A DNA stretch of 64,000 nt from Youngiibacter multivorans (GCF_017873395.1 NZ_JAGGKC010000009.1:52230-116229), one strand, 5' to 3'. Shown: positions 52,329 to 61,835, counted from the stretch's first letter. Numbers and translations are program-made. Notes: a model not told the origin generated them from the sequence alone.

Positions 52329-53579
52329 ATGATCAAAGAGATTAACTGCAAAAAGGTAAATGGAACCGTACGAATCCCTGCATCGAAGTCCTATGGACAC
52401 AGGGCTCTGATTGCTCTGTCGCTTTCTAAAGGAAAAGGTGTGCTGGACAATTTCGACATGTCGCTGGATATCATGGCAACCTTGAAGTGTCTGGAAGATC
52501 TTGGTGTAGATTTCATTTTTTCGGACAGGTCGCTGTCGATAGACGCAACGAAGTTCGGCCAATTCAGGGACAGGACGATGAAGCCGGAAGAATCAGGTTC
52601 CACGCTCAGGTTCTTCATACCAATAACCCTCCTGTTTGACGAAGTGTTCGAATTCAGATGCAAGACGGGACTTCTTAAGAGACCGCTTACTGTATATGAG
52701 GAGCTCTTCAAGGACCTTGACATTGTCCTCTACAGGGATAGCCTTGAATGTCTTGTTGTTAAGGGCAAACTTACAAGCGGCGAATTCACCATGAGAGGGG
52801 ATGTCAGCTCCCAGTTCATATCTGGAATGCTGCTGGTGCTTCCGATGCTTGATGGAGACAGTGTACTGAAGGTTACTGGTGAACTGGAATCTGAAGGCTA
52901 TGTCAACATGACACTAAAGGTAATGGAGGACTTCGGAATAGAAGTTGTAAGGGATGGCAACACATTCCGCGTAAAGGGCGGCCAGAGCTATATTGCAAGA
53001 GATTACAAGATAGAGGGAGACTACTCTCAGGGAGCCTTCATGCTGGCGGCAGGAGTGCTTGGCGGGGATGTTACGGTAACCGGACTTGAAAAGGATACTG
53101 CCCAGGGTGACGCTGATATAGTAAGGATAATAAGGGACATGGGTGGAGTTATTGAAGAGACAGAGGATGGACTCAGAGCGAGAAGGTCAGACCTTAAGGC
53201 GATTGACATTGATATCTCACAGACTCCTGACCTGACACCAATACTTGGAGTGCTTCTTAGTCTTTCAAAGGGCACCGGAAGGCTGCTAAACGGAAAGAGG
53301 TTAAGGTATAAGGAATCAGACAGGATCAAGACCACTGTGGCAATGATAACATCCCTTGGAGGAGATGCCAGGGAGGATGGCGAGGACATAGTGATCGAAG
53401 GCAAGGAGATGCTTAAGGGAGGCAGGTCCTTCGCATTCAATGACCACAGGATTGTAATGGCTTCCTCAGTGGCTGCACTAAGATCCGAGGACAAGGTTTA
53501 TATTGACGGCTATGAAGCTGTAAACAAGTCTTATCCTGAATTCTTCAATGATTTTGAACATATGCTTTGCAACAGATAG
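52329..53579 (+). CDS. aroA: 3-phosphoshikimate 1-carboxyvinyltransferase (EPSP synthase)
   Basis: A 416-residue enzyme joining shikimate-3-phosphate and PEP in aromatic amino acid synthesis. Motifs: PASKSYGHRALIALSLS, EESGSTLRFF, MRGDVSSQFISGML, TPDLTPILGVLLSLSKG, LRYKESDRIKTT and FNDHRIVMASSVAA. The gene is alone, without other shikimate genes in the window. ATG 52329 is ten bases after AGGAG; GTG 52320 is too close. Terminator follows. Confidence 0.93.
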   Translation: MIKEINCKKVNGTVRIPASKSYGHRALIALSLSKGKGVLDNFDMSLDIMATLKCLEDLGVDFIFSDRSLSIDATKFGQFRDRTMKPEESGSTLRFFIPITLLFDEVFEFRCKTGLLKRPLTVYEELFKDLDIVLYRDSLECLVVKGKLTSGEFTMRGDVSSQFISGMLLVLPMLDGDSVLKVTGELESEGYVNMTLKVMEDFGIEVVRDGNTFRVKGGQSYIARDYKIEGDYSQGAFMLAAGVLGGDVTVTGLEKDTAQGDADIVRIIRDMGGVIEETEDGLRARRSDLKAIDIDISQTPDLTPILGVLLSLSKGTGRLLNGKRLRYKESDRIKTTVAMITSLGGDAREDGEDIVIEGKEMLKGGRSFAFNDHRIVMASSVAALRSEDKVYIDGYEAVNKSYPEFFNDFEHMLCNR

Positions 53580-53586
53580 ACATTAT

Positions 53587-53615
53587 GGGCATCCTTACGG
53601 ATGCCCGTTGTTTTT
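53587..53615 (+). terminator. Terminator after aroA
   Basis: Stem GGGCATCC/GGATGCCC with TTAC loop, then GTTGTTTTT. Confidence 0.85.
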
Positions 53616-53734
53616 CAGGCAGGCTATTGCAATCAGTTCACATTCTTATGATTTTCTTAGGTTTTCAAACCTCATTCACCAGGATGTGAATATGTGATAA
53701 AATTAGATGATAATTTTCAGGATGGGTGAATGCT

Positions 53735-55291
53735 ATGCAAATCGGTGAATTGATGAACGGTGTCGAGGTCCTCGAAAAAAAGGGTTTCGCTGAAGATATT
53801 GAAATAGAGGACATTACTGTAAGCTCAAGGGAAGTGGAGATTGGATCTCTCTTTACGGCCATCAGAGGGCACTATAGTGATGGGCACAGGTACCTCAGGG
53901 ATGCAGAAGCAAAAGGAGCAGTCTGTGCTGTAGTAGAAACCATAAGCGATGATCTGGAGATTCCACAGATAAGGGTGGCTGATACAAGGCGTGCACATTC
54001 TCGGATCTGCAGCAATTTCTATGGGTCTGCATCGAGAGATATGCGGGTATTTGGTATAACCGCTACCAACGGCAAGACAACGACCTCATATATGCTTAAC
54101 AGCATCCTGGAAGACAGCGGAAGCACTACCGGCCTTTTTGGAAGCGTAAGGATCAAGAACGGTAACGAAAACATCCCTTCATCGATGACGACCCCGGATG
54201 CCAAGATAGTGCAGGCTAGTCTAAGGAAAATGAAAGACAATGGTGTGACTAAGGTAACCATGGAGGTATCCTCATCGTCACTTGAGCAGTATAGGGTTGC
54301 GGATATTGATTTTGATATTGTAGCATTCAATAATTTCAGCAGAGAGCACATCGACCAGCACGGAAGCTTTGAGAAATACTTTGAGGCGAAATCGAGTCTG
54401 ATAACAGGTGCTGGCGAGAAAGCATATGCAGTCCTCAATTACGATGATCCATATGCAAGGAGCCTGATTGGCAAGACGCATGCAAGGGTGATAACCTACT
54501 CTGTTTCAGACAAATCTGCAGACATATATTGCTCAGGCTATGACCTGTCCTCTGGAAGGGCTTCAATGGAGGTTGTCGTTGCTTTGGATTTTGAAGGCCT
54601 TGAGGGCAAGGTTGAAAAGGGGACATTCCATGTGGAGCTGGGAGTTCCCGGGTATCATTCAATAACAAATGCCCTGTCTGTGATTGCCATGGCCCTTATT
54701 GACGGGGTGGACAGGAAGGTAATAGCTGATGCCCTCAAAAGATTTACCGGAGTTGAGAGAAGATTCCAGTATATCTATGACAGGGATTTTATAATTGCAG
54801 ATGACCATTTCGCAAACAGCAGGAACATTGACGTGACACTCGAGAGCATCGCAATGTCTGATTGTAGAAAGCTCCATATTGTCTACGCGATACGCGGGAA
54901 CCGCGGTACTACGGTTAACCGGGAGAATATTGAAACCCTGCTGAAGTGGAAGGACTCTCTCCCAATGGATGAGATAATCGGCACAGTGAGCGAAGGTCTT
55001 GTCGGACCTAAGGACGAAGTCAAGCCTGAGGAGCTAGAGGTTTATTTCGATGCCCTTAAGGATTCAGGACTTGCAACACCGCTTTACAATAAGCTTGAGG
55101 ATGCCATTGCCTACGCACTGAATAAGGCGGAGAAGGGCGATATGGTTCTGCTTGCCGGATCGCAGGGGATGGATTACGGAGCTGAAATTGCCCTGAACAC
55201 GATGAAGGCTTTGAGACCAGACCTGCCGGAAGAAGATTTGCTAAGACCACTTAAGGAAAGAACCTTGCTATTGGAGAACTTAAAGATATGA
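53735..55291 (+). CDS. MurE-like Mur ligase with changed substrate region
   Basis: A 518-residue Mur ligase: N-terminal UDP-sugar-type domain (SREVEIGSLFTAIRGHYSDG), ATP loop FGITATNGKTTTSYM (about 106-119), SREHIDQHGSFEKYFEAKSSL with the carbamylated-lysine position, and GVPGYHSITNALSVIAMAL. The C-terminal domain departs from MurE: the usual DYAHTPD box reads IADDHFANSRN, the GGDRDxxKRP box reads IRGNRGTTVNRE, and no DNPR/DAP-type motif is seen. It should form an ATP-driven peptide bond, but probably not the standard DAP or Lys addition. It overlaps a racemase gene by four bases. ATG 53735 follows GGATGGGTG. Confidence 0.82.
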   Translation: MQIGELMNGVEVLEKKGFAEDIEIEDITVSSREVEIGSLFTAIRGHYSDGHRYLRDAEAKGAVCAVVETISDDLEIPQIRVADTRRAHSRICSNFYGSASRDMRVFGITATNGKTTTSYMLNSILEDSGSTTGLFGSVRIKNGNENIPSSMTTPDAKIVQASLRKMKDNGVTKVTMEVSSSSLEQYRVADIDFDIVAFNNFSREHIDQHGSFEKYFEAKSSLITGAGEKAYAVLNYDDPYARSLIGKTHARVITYSVSDKSADIYCSGYDLSSGRASMEVVVALDFEGLEGKVEKGTFHVELGVPGYHSITNALSVIAMALIDGVDRKVIADALKRFTGVERRFQYIYDRDFIIADDHFANSRNIDVTLESIAMSDCRKLHIVYAIRGNRGTTVNRENIETLLKWKDSLPMDEIIGTVSEGLVGPKDEVKPEELEVYFDALKDSGLATPLYNKLEDAIAYALNKAEKGDMVLLAGSQGMDYGAEIALNTMKALRPDLPEEDLLRPLKERTLLLENLKI

Positions 55292-55983
55292 GAGACAAGA
55301 TACTTGGAATAATCGGCGGGATGGGGCCTGAGGCTACAGCCCAGCTATACATGAAGATGATAAAGGCAACGAAAGTTTCCAGAGACCAGGAACACTACAG
55401 GATAATTATTGACAGCAATCCGAAGATACCTGACAGGACCAGGGCGATACTTGGGCTTGGAGAGAATCCGGTCCCCATGATAATCGAAACGGCGAGAAAC
55501 CTTGAAAGAATGGGTGTGGATATCGCTTGCATCCCATGCATGACTTCCCACTACTTCTTCGATGAAATTCAGAGCGGCGTAGATATGAAAATCATGAATG
55601 CACTGGTGGAGCTCAAGAAATACATAGACATAAACTTTCCGGAAATCAGGAAGGTAGGAATACTTGCTACTACCGGAACCATGAATACTAAGATATTCGA
55701 CAAGTATCTTGCAGGCATGGAACTCATCTATCCTGACCTTGATGTCCAGAAGGATAAGGTAATGGAAGCTATTTATGGCGAGGGAACCGGGATAAAGAGC
55801 GGAGTGACTGAAGGCAGGCCGGTGGAACTGCTTGTTGAAGCAGGTGAACATGTAATAATGAAGGGTGCCGAGCTGGTGGTCCTTGGATGCACTGAAATAG
55901 GACTTGTGCTCAATAAGGAATCTCTATCCATGCCTTGCGTTGATCCCATGGATGTCATGGCTGAAGCGATGGTAAGTGAATAA
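55288..55983 (+). CDS. Aspartate/glutamate racemase family protein
   Basis: A 231-residue protein with both catalytic cysteines: CIPCMTSHYF and LGCTEIGLVL, plus the N-terminal IIGGMGPEATAQLY of aspartate-racemase-type enzymes. It interconverts L and D forms of Asp, Glu or a related amino acid, without cofactor. Its ATG overlaps the MurE-like stop (ATGA), so the racemase likely supplies a D-amino acid to that ligase. Terminator follows. Confidence 0.9.
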   Translation: MRDKILGIIGGMGPEATAQLYMKMIKATKVSRDQEHYRIIIDSNPKIPDRTRAILGLGENPVPMIIETARNLERMGVDIACIPCMTSHYFFDEIQSGVDMKIMNALVELKKYIDINFPEIRKVGILATTGTMNTKIFDKYLAGMELIYPDLDVQKDKVMEAIYGEGTGIKSGVTEGRPVELLVEAGEHVIMKGAELVVLGCTEIGLVLNKESLSMPCVDPMDVMAEAMVSE

Positions 55984-55996
55984 ATTACTGAAAGTA

Positions 55997-56036
55997 AAGA
56001 GGAACGCCAGGCTTATCTGCTGGACGTTCCTCTTGT
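55997..56036. terminator. Terminator between racemase and PduO-type gene
   Basis: Stem AAGAGGAACGCCAG with CTGGACGTTCCTCTT (one bulge), serving convergent genes. Confidence 0.8.
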
Positions 56037-56037
56037 G

Positions 56038-56598
56038 TTATTTCCAGGCGTTTGCAGTAATCTCAATACCGCCAAGCTCCTGGTTAAGGTATCGGGCAAG
56101 GGTGAAAAGATAATCAGAAAGCCTGTTCAGGAACATATAGCTTTGGGGGAAGGTTTCCACTTCCTCCTCGAGAAGATATCTCACATATTGCCTTTCGACC
56201 CTTCGGGCCAGTGACCTTGTGACGTGCGTGTAGGTTGCCTGCCTCGTTCCGGAAAAAAGTATGAAGTGAGTCTGTTCAGGCATAAGCGATGTCAGCTCGT
56301 CTATCTTCTCTTCAAGGAGTTTTGGATGACTTTCGTTGAACCTCATGACTTCATATTTTGATGATATTTCGCTTCCCATGTTGTAGAGTCCGTTCTGGAT
56401 GTATCTGATAAAATCGGTGAGCTCTGTTTTCCTTTCAAAATCTGCGCCTTCATCGATAAGGGAACAAAGATATCCAAGGGATGAATTGAGTTCATCTATC
56501 TGTCCGTTAAGCTCAATAAGCGATGATGACTTGAGTACCCTTTCGCCTCCGAGTGTTCCTGTGGTGCCTTTGTCGCCGGTCTTGGTTACAATTCCCAT
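56038..56598 (-). CDS. Cob(I)alamin adenosyltransferase, PduO type
   Basis: The 186-residue protein has the ATP-binding N-terminus VTKTGDKGTTGTLGGERV, ELNGQIDELNSSLGYL and the conserved TRSLARRVERQYV and LNRLSDYLFTLARYLN segments. It converts cob(I)alamin to adenosylcobalamin for B12 radical enzymes such as mutases and diol dehydratases. ATG 56598 follows GGAGG; the longer frame to 56655 adds unrelated residues. No B12-dependent enzyme is in the window. Confidence 0.93.
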   Translation of the reverse strand: MGIVTKTGDKGTTGTLGGERVLKSSSLIELNGQIDELNSSLGYLCSLIDEGADFERKTELTDFIRYIQNGLYNMGSEISSKYEVMRFNESHPKLLEEKIDELTSLMPEQTHFILFSGTRQATYTHVTRSLARRVERQYVRYLLEEEVETFPQSYMFLNRLSDYLFTLARYLNQELGGIEITANAWK

Positions 56599-56789
56599 TG
56601 CAGTCCTCCATAGATAAATATTTGCGTTCAAAAAAATTTTCGCAAGTGGTGTCAAGATAATTCTACATCATCTAAAGTATGGTATACTAAATAATATTGT
56701 TAATCTTTTTGAAACAATTATGACACAAATGCAAAGAAACAAGGAACAACTTAACATTAATGCAAAACCAAGGAGAAGGGGAGATCATC

Positions 56790-58133
56790 ATGAACGCACA
56801 TGACTATATCGAGGAGGTCCTTGATAAGGTAAGGACCAAAAACAGGGGAGAGGATGAATTCATAGCTGCAACTACTGAAGTCCTTCACTCACTAACACCA
56901 GTAATCGAAAAGCATCCCAAGTACATGGAGCACAACATACTGGAAAGAATAATCGAGCCGGACAGGCAGATAATATTCTCGGTTCCATGGGTTGATGATT
57001 CAGGCAAGGTAAGGGTAAACAGAGGCTTCAGAGTTCAGTTCTCAAGCGCAATCGGACCATACAAGGGCGGACTCAGGTATCATCCTTCAGTAAACCTGAG
57101 CATCATAAAGTTCCTTGGTTTTGAGCAGATATTCAAGAACTCGCTAACCGGTCTTCCAATCGGTGGAGGCAAGGGCGGAAGCGACTTTGATCCCAAGGGC
57201 AAGAGTGAAATGGAGGTAATGAGGTTCTGTCAGAGCTTCATGACTGAACTTTACAGGCATATAGGTGAAGACATAGATGTTCCTGCCGGAGATATCGGTG
57301 TCGGCGGCAGAGAGATAGGATATATGTACGGACAGTACAGGAAGATCATGGGATCTTCAGAGCCTGGCGTGCTTACAGGCAAGGGCATCGTATACGGTGG
57401 AAGCCTTGGAAGACCAGAGGCAACAGGCTTCGGTCTTGTGTATTTCGTCAAGGAGATACTTGAGCACAGAGGAATTGAAATGAACGGAAAGACTGCAGTA
57501 GTATCAGGTTCAGGCAATGTTGCGCTTTTCGCTATTGAAAAGCTGGCTGAGTTTGGAGTGAAGACTGTAGCATGCTCAGACAGCAACGGTTATATATATG
57601 ACGAGAACGGCGTGGACCTTGAAATGCTGAGGCAGATCAAAGACGTTGAAAGAAAGAGAATAAGCGAATATCCTTCAAGGACTGGCAGAGGAGAATATCG
57701 TGAAGGCTCAAGGAACATCTGGGATGTCAAGTGCGATATCGTATTGCCTTGCGCAACACAGAATGAGATCAACAAGGACGAGGCAATGAAGATCGCTGAC
57801 AATGGGGTCATTCTTGTAGGCGAAGGTGCAAACATGCCATCGACACTCGAAGCTCAGGATGTCTACAGGGAGCGAAAAGTGCTTTTCGCACCGGCAAAAG
57901 CAGCCAATGCCGGCGGTGTTGCTGTCTCCGCACTTGAAATGTCTCAGAACTCCATGAGAATGTACTGGGAAAAGAGCGAAGTTGACAACATGCTCAAGGG
58001 CATCATGAAGAGGATTTACGAGAATGCGAGCAAAATGGCAGAAGAGTATGGCGACAAGGATAACCTTGTAATGGGTGCAAACATTGCAGGCTTCGTAAAG
58101 GTTGCTGATGCAATGGTATATCAGGGAATATAA
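56790..58133 (+). CDS. gdhA: Glutamate dehydrogenase (hexameric, about 50 kDa class)
   Basis: The 447-residue enzyme links glutamate to 2-oxoglutarate and ammonia. Motifs: GPYKGGLRYHPSVNLSIIKFL (substrate region, cited by position), LPIGGGKGGSDFDPKGKS with catalytic Lys, PAGDIGVGGREIGYM, and Rossmann VSGSGNVALFAIEKL with DSNGYI. The length and opening segment match the GdhA class found in E. coli and clostridia; cofactor choice is uncertain. ATG 56790 follows GGGGAG. Terminator at 58155-58194. Confidence 0.95.
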   Translation: MNAHDYIEEVLDKVRTKNRGEDEFIAATTEVLHSLTPVIEKHPKYMEHNILERIIEPDRQIIFSVPWVDDSGKVRVNRGFRVQFSSAIGPYKGGLRYHPSVNLSIIKFLGFEQIFKNSLTGLPIGGGKGGSDFDPKGKSEMEVMRFCQSFMTELYRHIGEDIDVPAGDIGVGGREIGYMYGQYRKIMGSSEPGVLTGKGIVYGGSLGRPEATGFGLVYFVKEILEHRGIEMNGKTAVVSGSGNVALFAIEKLAEFGVKTVACSDSNGYIYDENGVDLEMLRQIKDVERKRISEYPSRTGRGEYREGSRNIWDVKCDIVLPCATQNEINKDEAMKIADNGVILVGEGANMPSTLEAQDVYRERKVLFAPAKAANAGGVAVSALEMSQNSMRMYWEKSEVDNMLKGIMKRIYENASKMAEEYGDKDNLVMGANIAGFVKVADAMVYQGI

Positions 58134-58154
58134 AAAATATAAAAGTACATATCT

Positions 58155-58194
58155 AAACAAACAAAAGCAGCTGAAAAGCTGCTTTTGTTTGTTT
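58155..58194. terminator. Terminator after gdhA
   Basis: An 18-bp perfect stem AAACAAACAAAAGCAGCT with its complement around a GAAA loop. Confidence 0.92.
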
Positions 58195-58472
58195 ACAAAT
58201 TGTACCGAAATGGGATTTTCTCATTAATTTGTTAAATATTTTTCTAACATTATTTATAAATATGTAATGAAATGGTACTATTAAAGCATGTTATTTTTCT
58301 GCTTCGCATTATATTATGACGATTTGTTCCAATTTAAAAGAATATAATTGGAAAATGTCGTATAAAATAGTATTTTGCACTATGATTTATGCATATTTTG
58401 CGTCTGTGATTGATAACAATCTAACCAGGCTCGAGATAATAGTTAAATTATTACTTAACGGGAGGGAAATCA
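58195..58472. other. AT-rich promoter region of the ferredoxin-AOR-Tat operon
   Basis: About 278 bp without a credible gene. It contains an FNR-like site TTGATAACAATCTA at 58410-58423 (nine of ten matches to TTGAT-N4-ATCAA) and candidate -10 boxes such as GATAAT at 58435-58440 before the operon start. Confidence 0.5.
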
Positions 58473-59126
58473 ATGGAAGAAAAGAAAAGCTTTTTCAACA
58501 AGGAGCAAACCAGGAGAGATTTTCTTAAGCTAACTGGAAAAGGAATCGGTGGTGCAGTAGTATCCTTGTCAATACTCAGTCTCTTCGGATGCGATACCAA
58601 AGAAGTTTCCGCATTTCCTATAGCTGAGGGTCTGCTGGTCGCAGACAGGTCGAAGTGCACAGGCTGCCAGAGGTGTGAAATCACATGTACAGCCATGAAT
58701 GAAGGTAAGATTCAGCCATTCATATCAAGGATCAATGTCAGCAAGAACTACAATTTCGGAAAAGAAGGCCCGAAAATCAACTTTGCAAGTGCTGATGGAC
58801 AATATGGAAATCTTCTGATGTCGCCTTCTACCTGCAAACAGTGCAGGGAGCCGTTCTGTGGAAATGCATGCCCTGTCGGGGCCATATATGCTGACAAGAA
58901 CAACGGAAACGCAAGGACTGTGAACAAGGAGCTTTGCATTGGCTGCGGCACTTGTGTTCAGGCATGCCCATGGCATATGCCAAATGTTGATGCTGAGACA
59001 AAGAAGTCTTCAAAGTGCGTAACCTGCGGGGAGTGCGCAAAGGCTTGTCCTACAGGCGCCCTATCGGTTATACCATGGGAAGACATCAAGGTTGCAATGG
59101 ACAGACACGGAATGCTTTTAGGTTAA
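58473..59126 (+). CDS. Tat-targeted four-cluster ferredoxin, YdhY-like
   Basis: A 217-residue electron-transfer protein. The N-terminus QTRRDFLKLTGKGIGGAVV is a twin-arginine signal, followed by a hydrophobic stretch ending LSLFGC, a possible lipobox. Four sets of cysteines (CTGCQRCEITC, CKQCREPFCGNACP, CIGCGTCVQACP, CVTCGECAKACP) can hold up to four [4Fe-4S] clusters. It resembles E. coli YdhY in the signal region, cluster order and size. It should pass electrons to or from the AOR-type enzyme encoded next, on the outer face of the membrane. RBS GGGAGGG. Confidence 0.9.
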   Translation: MEEKKSFFNKEQTRRDFLKLTGKGIGGAVVSLSILSLFGCDTKEVSAFPIAEGLLVADRSKCTGCQRCEITCTAMNEGKIQPFISRINVSKNYNFGKEGPKINFASADGQYGNLLMSPSTCKQCREPFCGNACPVGAIYADKNNGNARTVNKELCIGCGTCVQACPWHMPNVDAETKKSSKCVTCGECAKACPTGALSVIPWEDIKVAMDRHGMLLG

Positions 59127-59141
59127 TGGAGGAGGATGGCA

Positions 59142-61247
59142 ATGGCTGATAAATCGTTTGGATGGGCTGGTAAGATACTTAGGGTAAACCTTACTACAGC
59201 TAATATCTCAGTATCTGAAACAAAGGAATATGAATCACTTATAGGCGGCATGGGCATAGGCTACAAGGTCATTTTTGATGAAGTTCCTCAGGGAACAAAG
59301 GCTTTTGATGAGGCTAACAAGGTTGTCATAGCTGTAGGACCACTGACAGGAAGCGGTGTACCTTGCAGTTCAAGAACTAACTTCACATCCCTTCTTCCAT
59401 CGAATCCAAACAATGCGGTTTCAGATTCGCATATGGGCGGAAATTTCGCGGCAGTGATGAAATATGCCGGATATGACGCAATAATCATAGAAGGGAAATC
59501 TCCAAAGCCAGTTTGGCTCAGGATAGAGGATGACAAGGTAACAATTGAAGATGCAAGACACGTATGGGGAAAAGGGATATTCGAATCAACAGCCATCATT
59601 GCAGGTGAAATCGGCAAAGAAGCTTCGATTGCTGCAATCGGTCAGGCTGGAGAAAATCTCGTAAACCTGTCTGTAATCATGAACGGTACATCCCACTCAG
59701 CAGGTGGTCACGGTGGAGTATTCGGTTCGAAATTACTCAAGGCCGTAGCTGTCAAGGGAACAGGATCAGTTGCGATTGCTGGAAAAGGTGCTGACTTCGT
59801 TGAACTTAACAGATACATGATGGCAGATATCATCGGTGCCAACAATCAGCATGTTGTTCCGAATGCTCCTCAGCCATGGGCAGAATACCACAGCCAGAGC
59901 TCGAGATGGACCGCCAAGGCAGGCCTTACATGGGGAGCTGCAGATCCTGTAGTGGAAACCGGAGACTGCGCTGCCGGAGAAGTCAACAAGGTCGGTTACA
60001 GGACAATGAAGTCTGTTTTTGACCTTGGACCTGTCGCTGAGAAGTATACTGTCAGGATGGGCGGATGCCAGAGCTGTCCGATAAGGTGCCATTCACAGCT
60101 TACTATTCCTAAGCTTGCAACCTATGGAGTATCTCCAAATGTTGCCAATACCTGCATGGGATTCCATTCGCCTGCAGGAGTAATGATAAAGGGAGTCAAG
60201 GACCAGTTCGAGGAAGGCGATGCGAACATGATCACAAGGACTCTTGGCGCACAGCTTGCCGATGACTATGGTGTATGGTGCAACTATGGCCTTATAGGCA
60301 AGGACTTCAAATACGCTTATGACAATGGGATACTCAAGAATGTTCTGCCAAAGGAAGAATACGACTCGATACCATGGGACCTTCTGGAAAAGGGAGACCC
60401 GGCATTCCTGAAGGACTTCTACAGAAGAATAGCCTTCAAGGAAGGGGAGTTCTCCAACCTGGGACTTGGCACCTATTGGATAGCGCAGAGATGGAACTAT
60501 GGTCAGGACTTCTGGAATGGAGCTGCATATGGAATCTGGTCGCCGCTTGGATACCCGAAGCATCATTCGAATGAGGCCGGCGGACAGGTAGGAGCGCTCA
60601 TATCATGCATGTTCAACAGGGACTCCCAGTCACATACACATATGAATCTGATAGGCTCGGGACTTCCGATAGAGATACTGAAGGAAATCGCTGGAGAAGT
60701 GTTTGGATCACCTGACGCACTTGATGCGCCAATGGATTACAAGCCAATGAACGAGTACAAGGCAAAGTTCGCCAAGTGGTCTCTTGCAAGAAACTGCATA
60801 CATGACGCACTGACGCTTTGCAACTGGATGTGGCCTATGACTGTTTCACCGACAAAATCAAGAAACTACAGGGGAGATACTGCCCTTGAAGCGAAGTTCA
60901 TGTCGATGGTTACAGGCAAGGAAATAACAGAAGCTGAACTCGATCTCGCCGGTGAAAGAATTATGACACTCCACAGGGCGCTAACAGTAAAATGCATGAA
61001 TACCATGGACATGAGAGCGACTCATGATGTAATGATGGACTGGGTATATGATGCTGATCCTGGAATTGCTCCATTCACTAAGGGAACCATAAAGATGGAC
61101 AGGGATGACATGCAGCTTGCGCTCACTATGTTCTATAAGGAAATGGGATGGGATGAGAAGCTTGGTGCTCCTACTAGGGCGACGCTGGAGAGGCTTGGAC
61201 TCAAGGATGTTGCTGATGAACTGGGGAGCCTGAACCTCCTTCCGTAA
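59142..61247 (+). CDS. Aldehyde ferredoxin oxidoreductase family enzyme, YdhV-like
   Basis: A 701-residue AOR-family protein that binds a tungsten or molybdenum bis-pyranopterin and one [4Fe-4S] cluster. Opening WAGKILRVNLTTANISV and IGGMGIGYKVIFDE are family signatures; Cys309, Cys312, Cys316 (CQSCPIRC) and Cys560 (TLCNW) fit the cluster ligands. It lacks any signal peptide, yet its partner ferredoxin has a Tat signal and Tat genes follow, so co-export of a folded complex is likely. Size and partners match E. coli YdhV. Substrate unknown. ATG 59142 is six bases after AGGAGG. Confidence 0.9.
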   Translation: MADKSFGWAGKILRVNLTTANISVSETKEYESLIGGMGIGYKVIFDEVPQGTKAFDEANKVVIAVGPLTGSGVPCSSRTNFTSLLPSNPNNAVSDSHMGGNFAAVMKYAGYDAIIIEGKSPKPVWLRIEDDKVTIEDARHVWGKGIFESTAIIAGEIGKEASIAAIGQAGENLVNLSVIMNGTSHSAGGHGGVFGSKLLKAVAVKGTGSVAIAGKGADFVELNRYMMADIIGANNQHVVPNAPQPWAEYHSQSSRWTAKAGLTWGAADPVVETGDCAAGEVNKVGYRTMKSVFDLGPVAEKYTVRMGGCQSCPIRCHSQLTIPKLATYGVSPNVANTCMGFHSPAGVMIKGVKDQFEEGDANMITRTLGAQLADDYGVWCNYGLIGKDFKYAYDNGILKNVLPKEEYDSIPWDLLEKGDPAFLKDFYRRIAFKEGEFSNLGLGTYWIAQRWNYGQDFWNGAAYGIWSPLGYPKHHSNEAGGQVGALISCMFNRDSQSHTHMNLIGSGLPIEILKEIAGEVFGSPDALDAPMDYKPMNEYKAKFAKWSLARNCIHDALTLCNWMWPMTVSPTKSRNYRGDTALEAKFMSMVTGKEITEAELDLAGERIMTLHRALTVKCMNTMDMRATHDVMMDWVYDADPGIAPFTKGTIKMDRDDMQLALTMFYKEMGWDEKLGAPTRATLERLGLKDVADELGSLNLLP

Positions 61248-61258
61248 TGAGGTAAACA

Positions 61259-61822
61259 ATGGGAAAGGATATTGCCATATTCGATGATATGCTCAAGCTT
61301 AAGGAAGCTGTCATATTCATCAGAAAAGAATCGATAAAGGGAAACCTTGTTGCGAAGAACAGCCTTGCGGAAACCGCTGGAATCGAGGAGGGAGAGGTTG
61401 AACCTCTCCTTGCAAGGATGCTGGATTTTCCTGAATTCATTGAGCTGAAGAGGGTAAGCGATTCGGATGGAAATGAATACATTTATTCAGCAAGCGAGAT
61501 GACTGACAGGTATGTAGAGATACTGATGGGACTGAAGAACAAGGACCTTCTGAAGCTCATAGCTGACACTGTGAGGTATGAATCTAAGAAGTATCCAAGG
61601 CCGACAAGAGCTGACCTGTTTACCAAGAAGCCGTACTCCATAGCTCTCGATGAGCTCAAGGAGCTGCTTGACAGCCTCGGAGAAGAGAGTGACTACAAGG
61701 ACCTGAAGTTCACCGAAGCATCAAACGGTACCCGATTCATATATTCAGATCAGCACATGACCAAATTTTATGCAACTAAGCTTGCTGAGTGGTACGAGGT
61801 GCTTCAGTACGAAATACCTTAA
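61259..61822 (+). CDS. YdhW-position accessory protein of the AOR operon
   Basis: A 187-residue soluble, charged protein without signal, cysteines or metal motif. Two related halves may exist: segments ending in GNEYIYSASEMTDRYVEILMGL and GTRFIYSDQHMTKFYATKLAEW are similar, suggesting an internal duplication of a winged-helix-like or TorD-like helical unit. Its place directly after the AOR gene equals that of YdhW in E. coli. It may be a folding or cofactor-insertion chaperone. RBS GAGGTAAA. No firm family by eye. Confidence 0.7.
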   Translation: MGKDIAIFDDMLKLKEAVIFIRKESIKGNLVAKNSLAETAGIEEGEVEPLLARMLDFPEFIELKRVSDSDGNEYIYSASEMTDRYVEILMGLKNKDLLKLIADTVRYESKKYPRPTRADLFTKKPYSIALDELKELLDSLGEESDYKDLKFTEASNGTRFIYSDQHMTKFYATKLAEWYEVLQYEIP

Positions 61823-61835
61823 GGAGGGACTTTGG

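Noticed and set aside
58316..58528. Small frame of 70 codons before the ferredoxin gene
   Set aside because: It overlaps the real gene in another frame, is AT-driven, and has no RBS.
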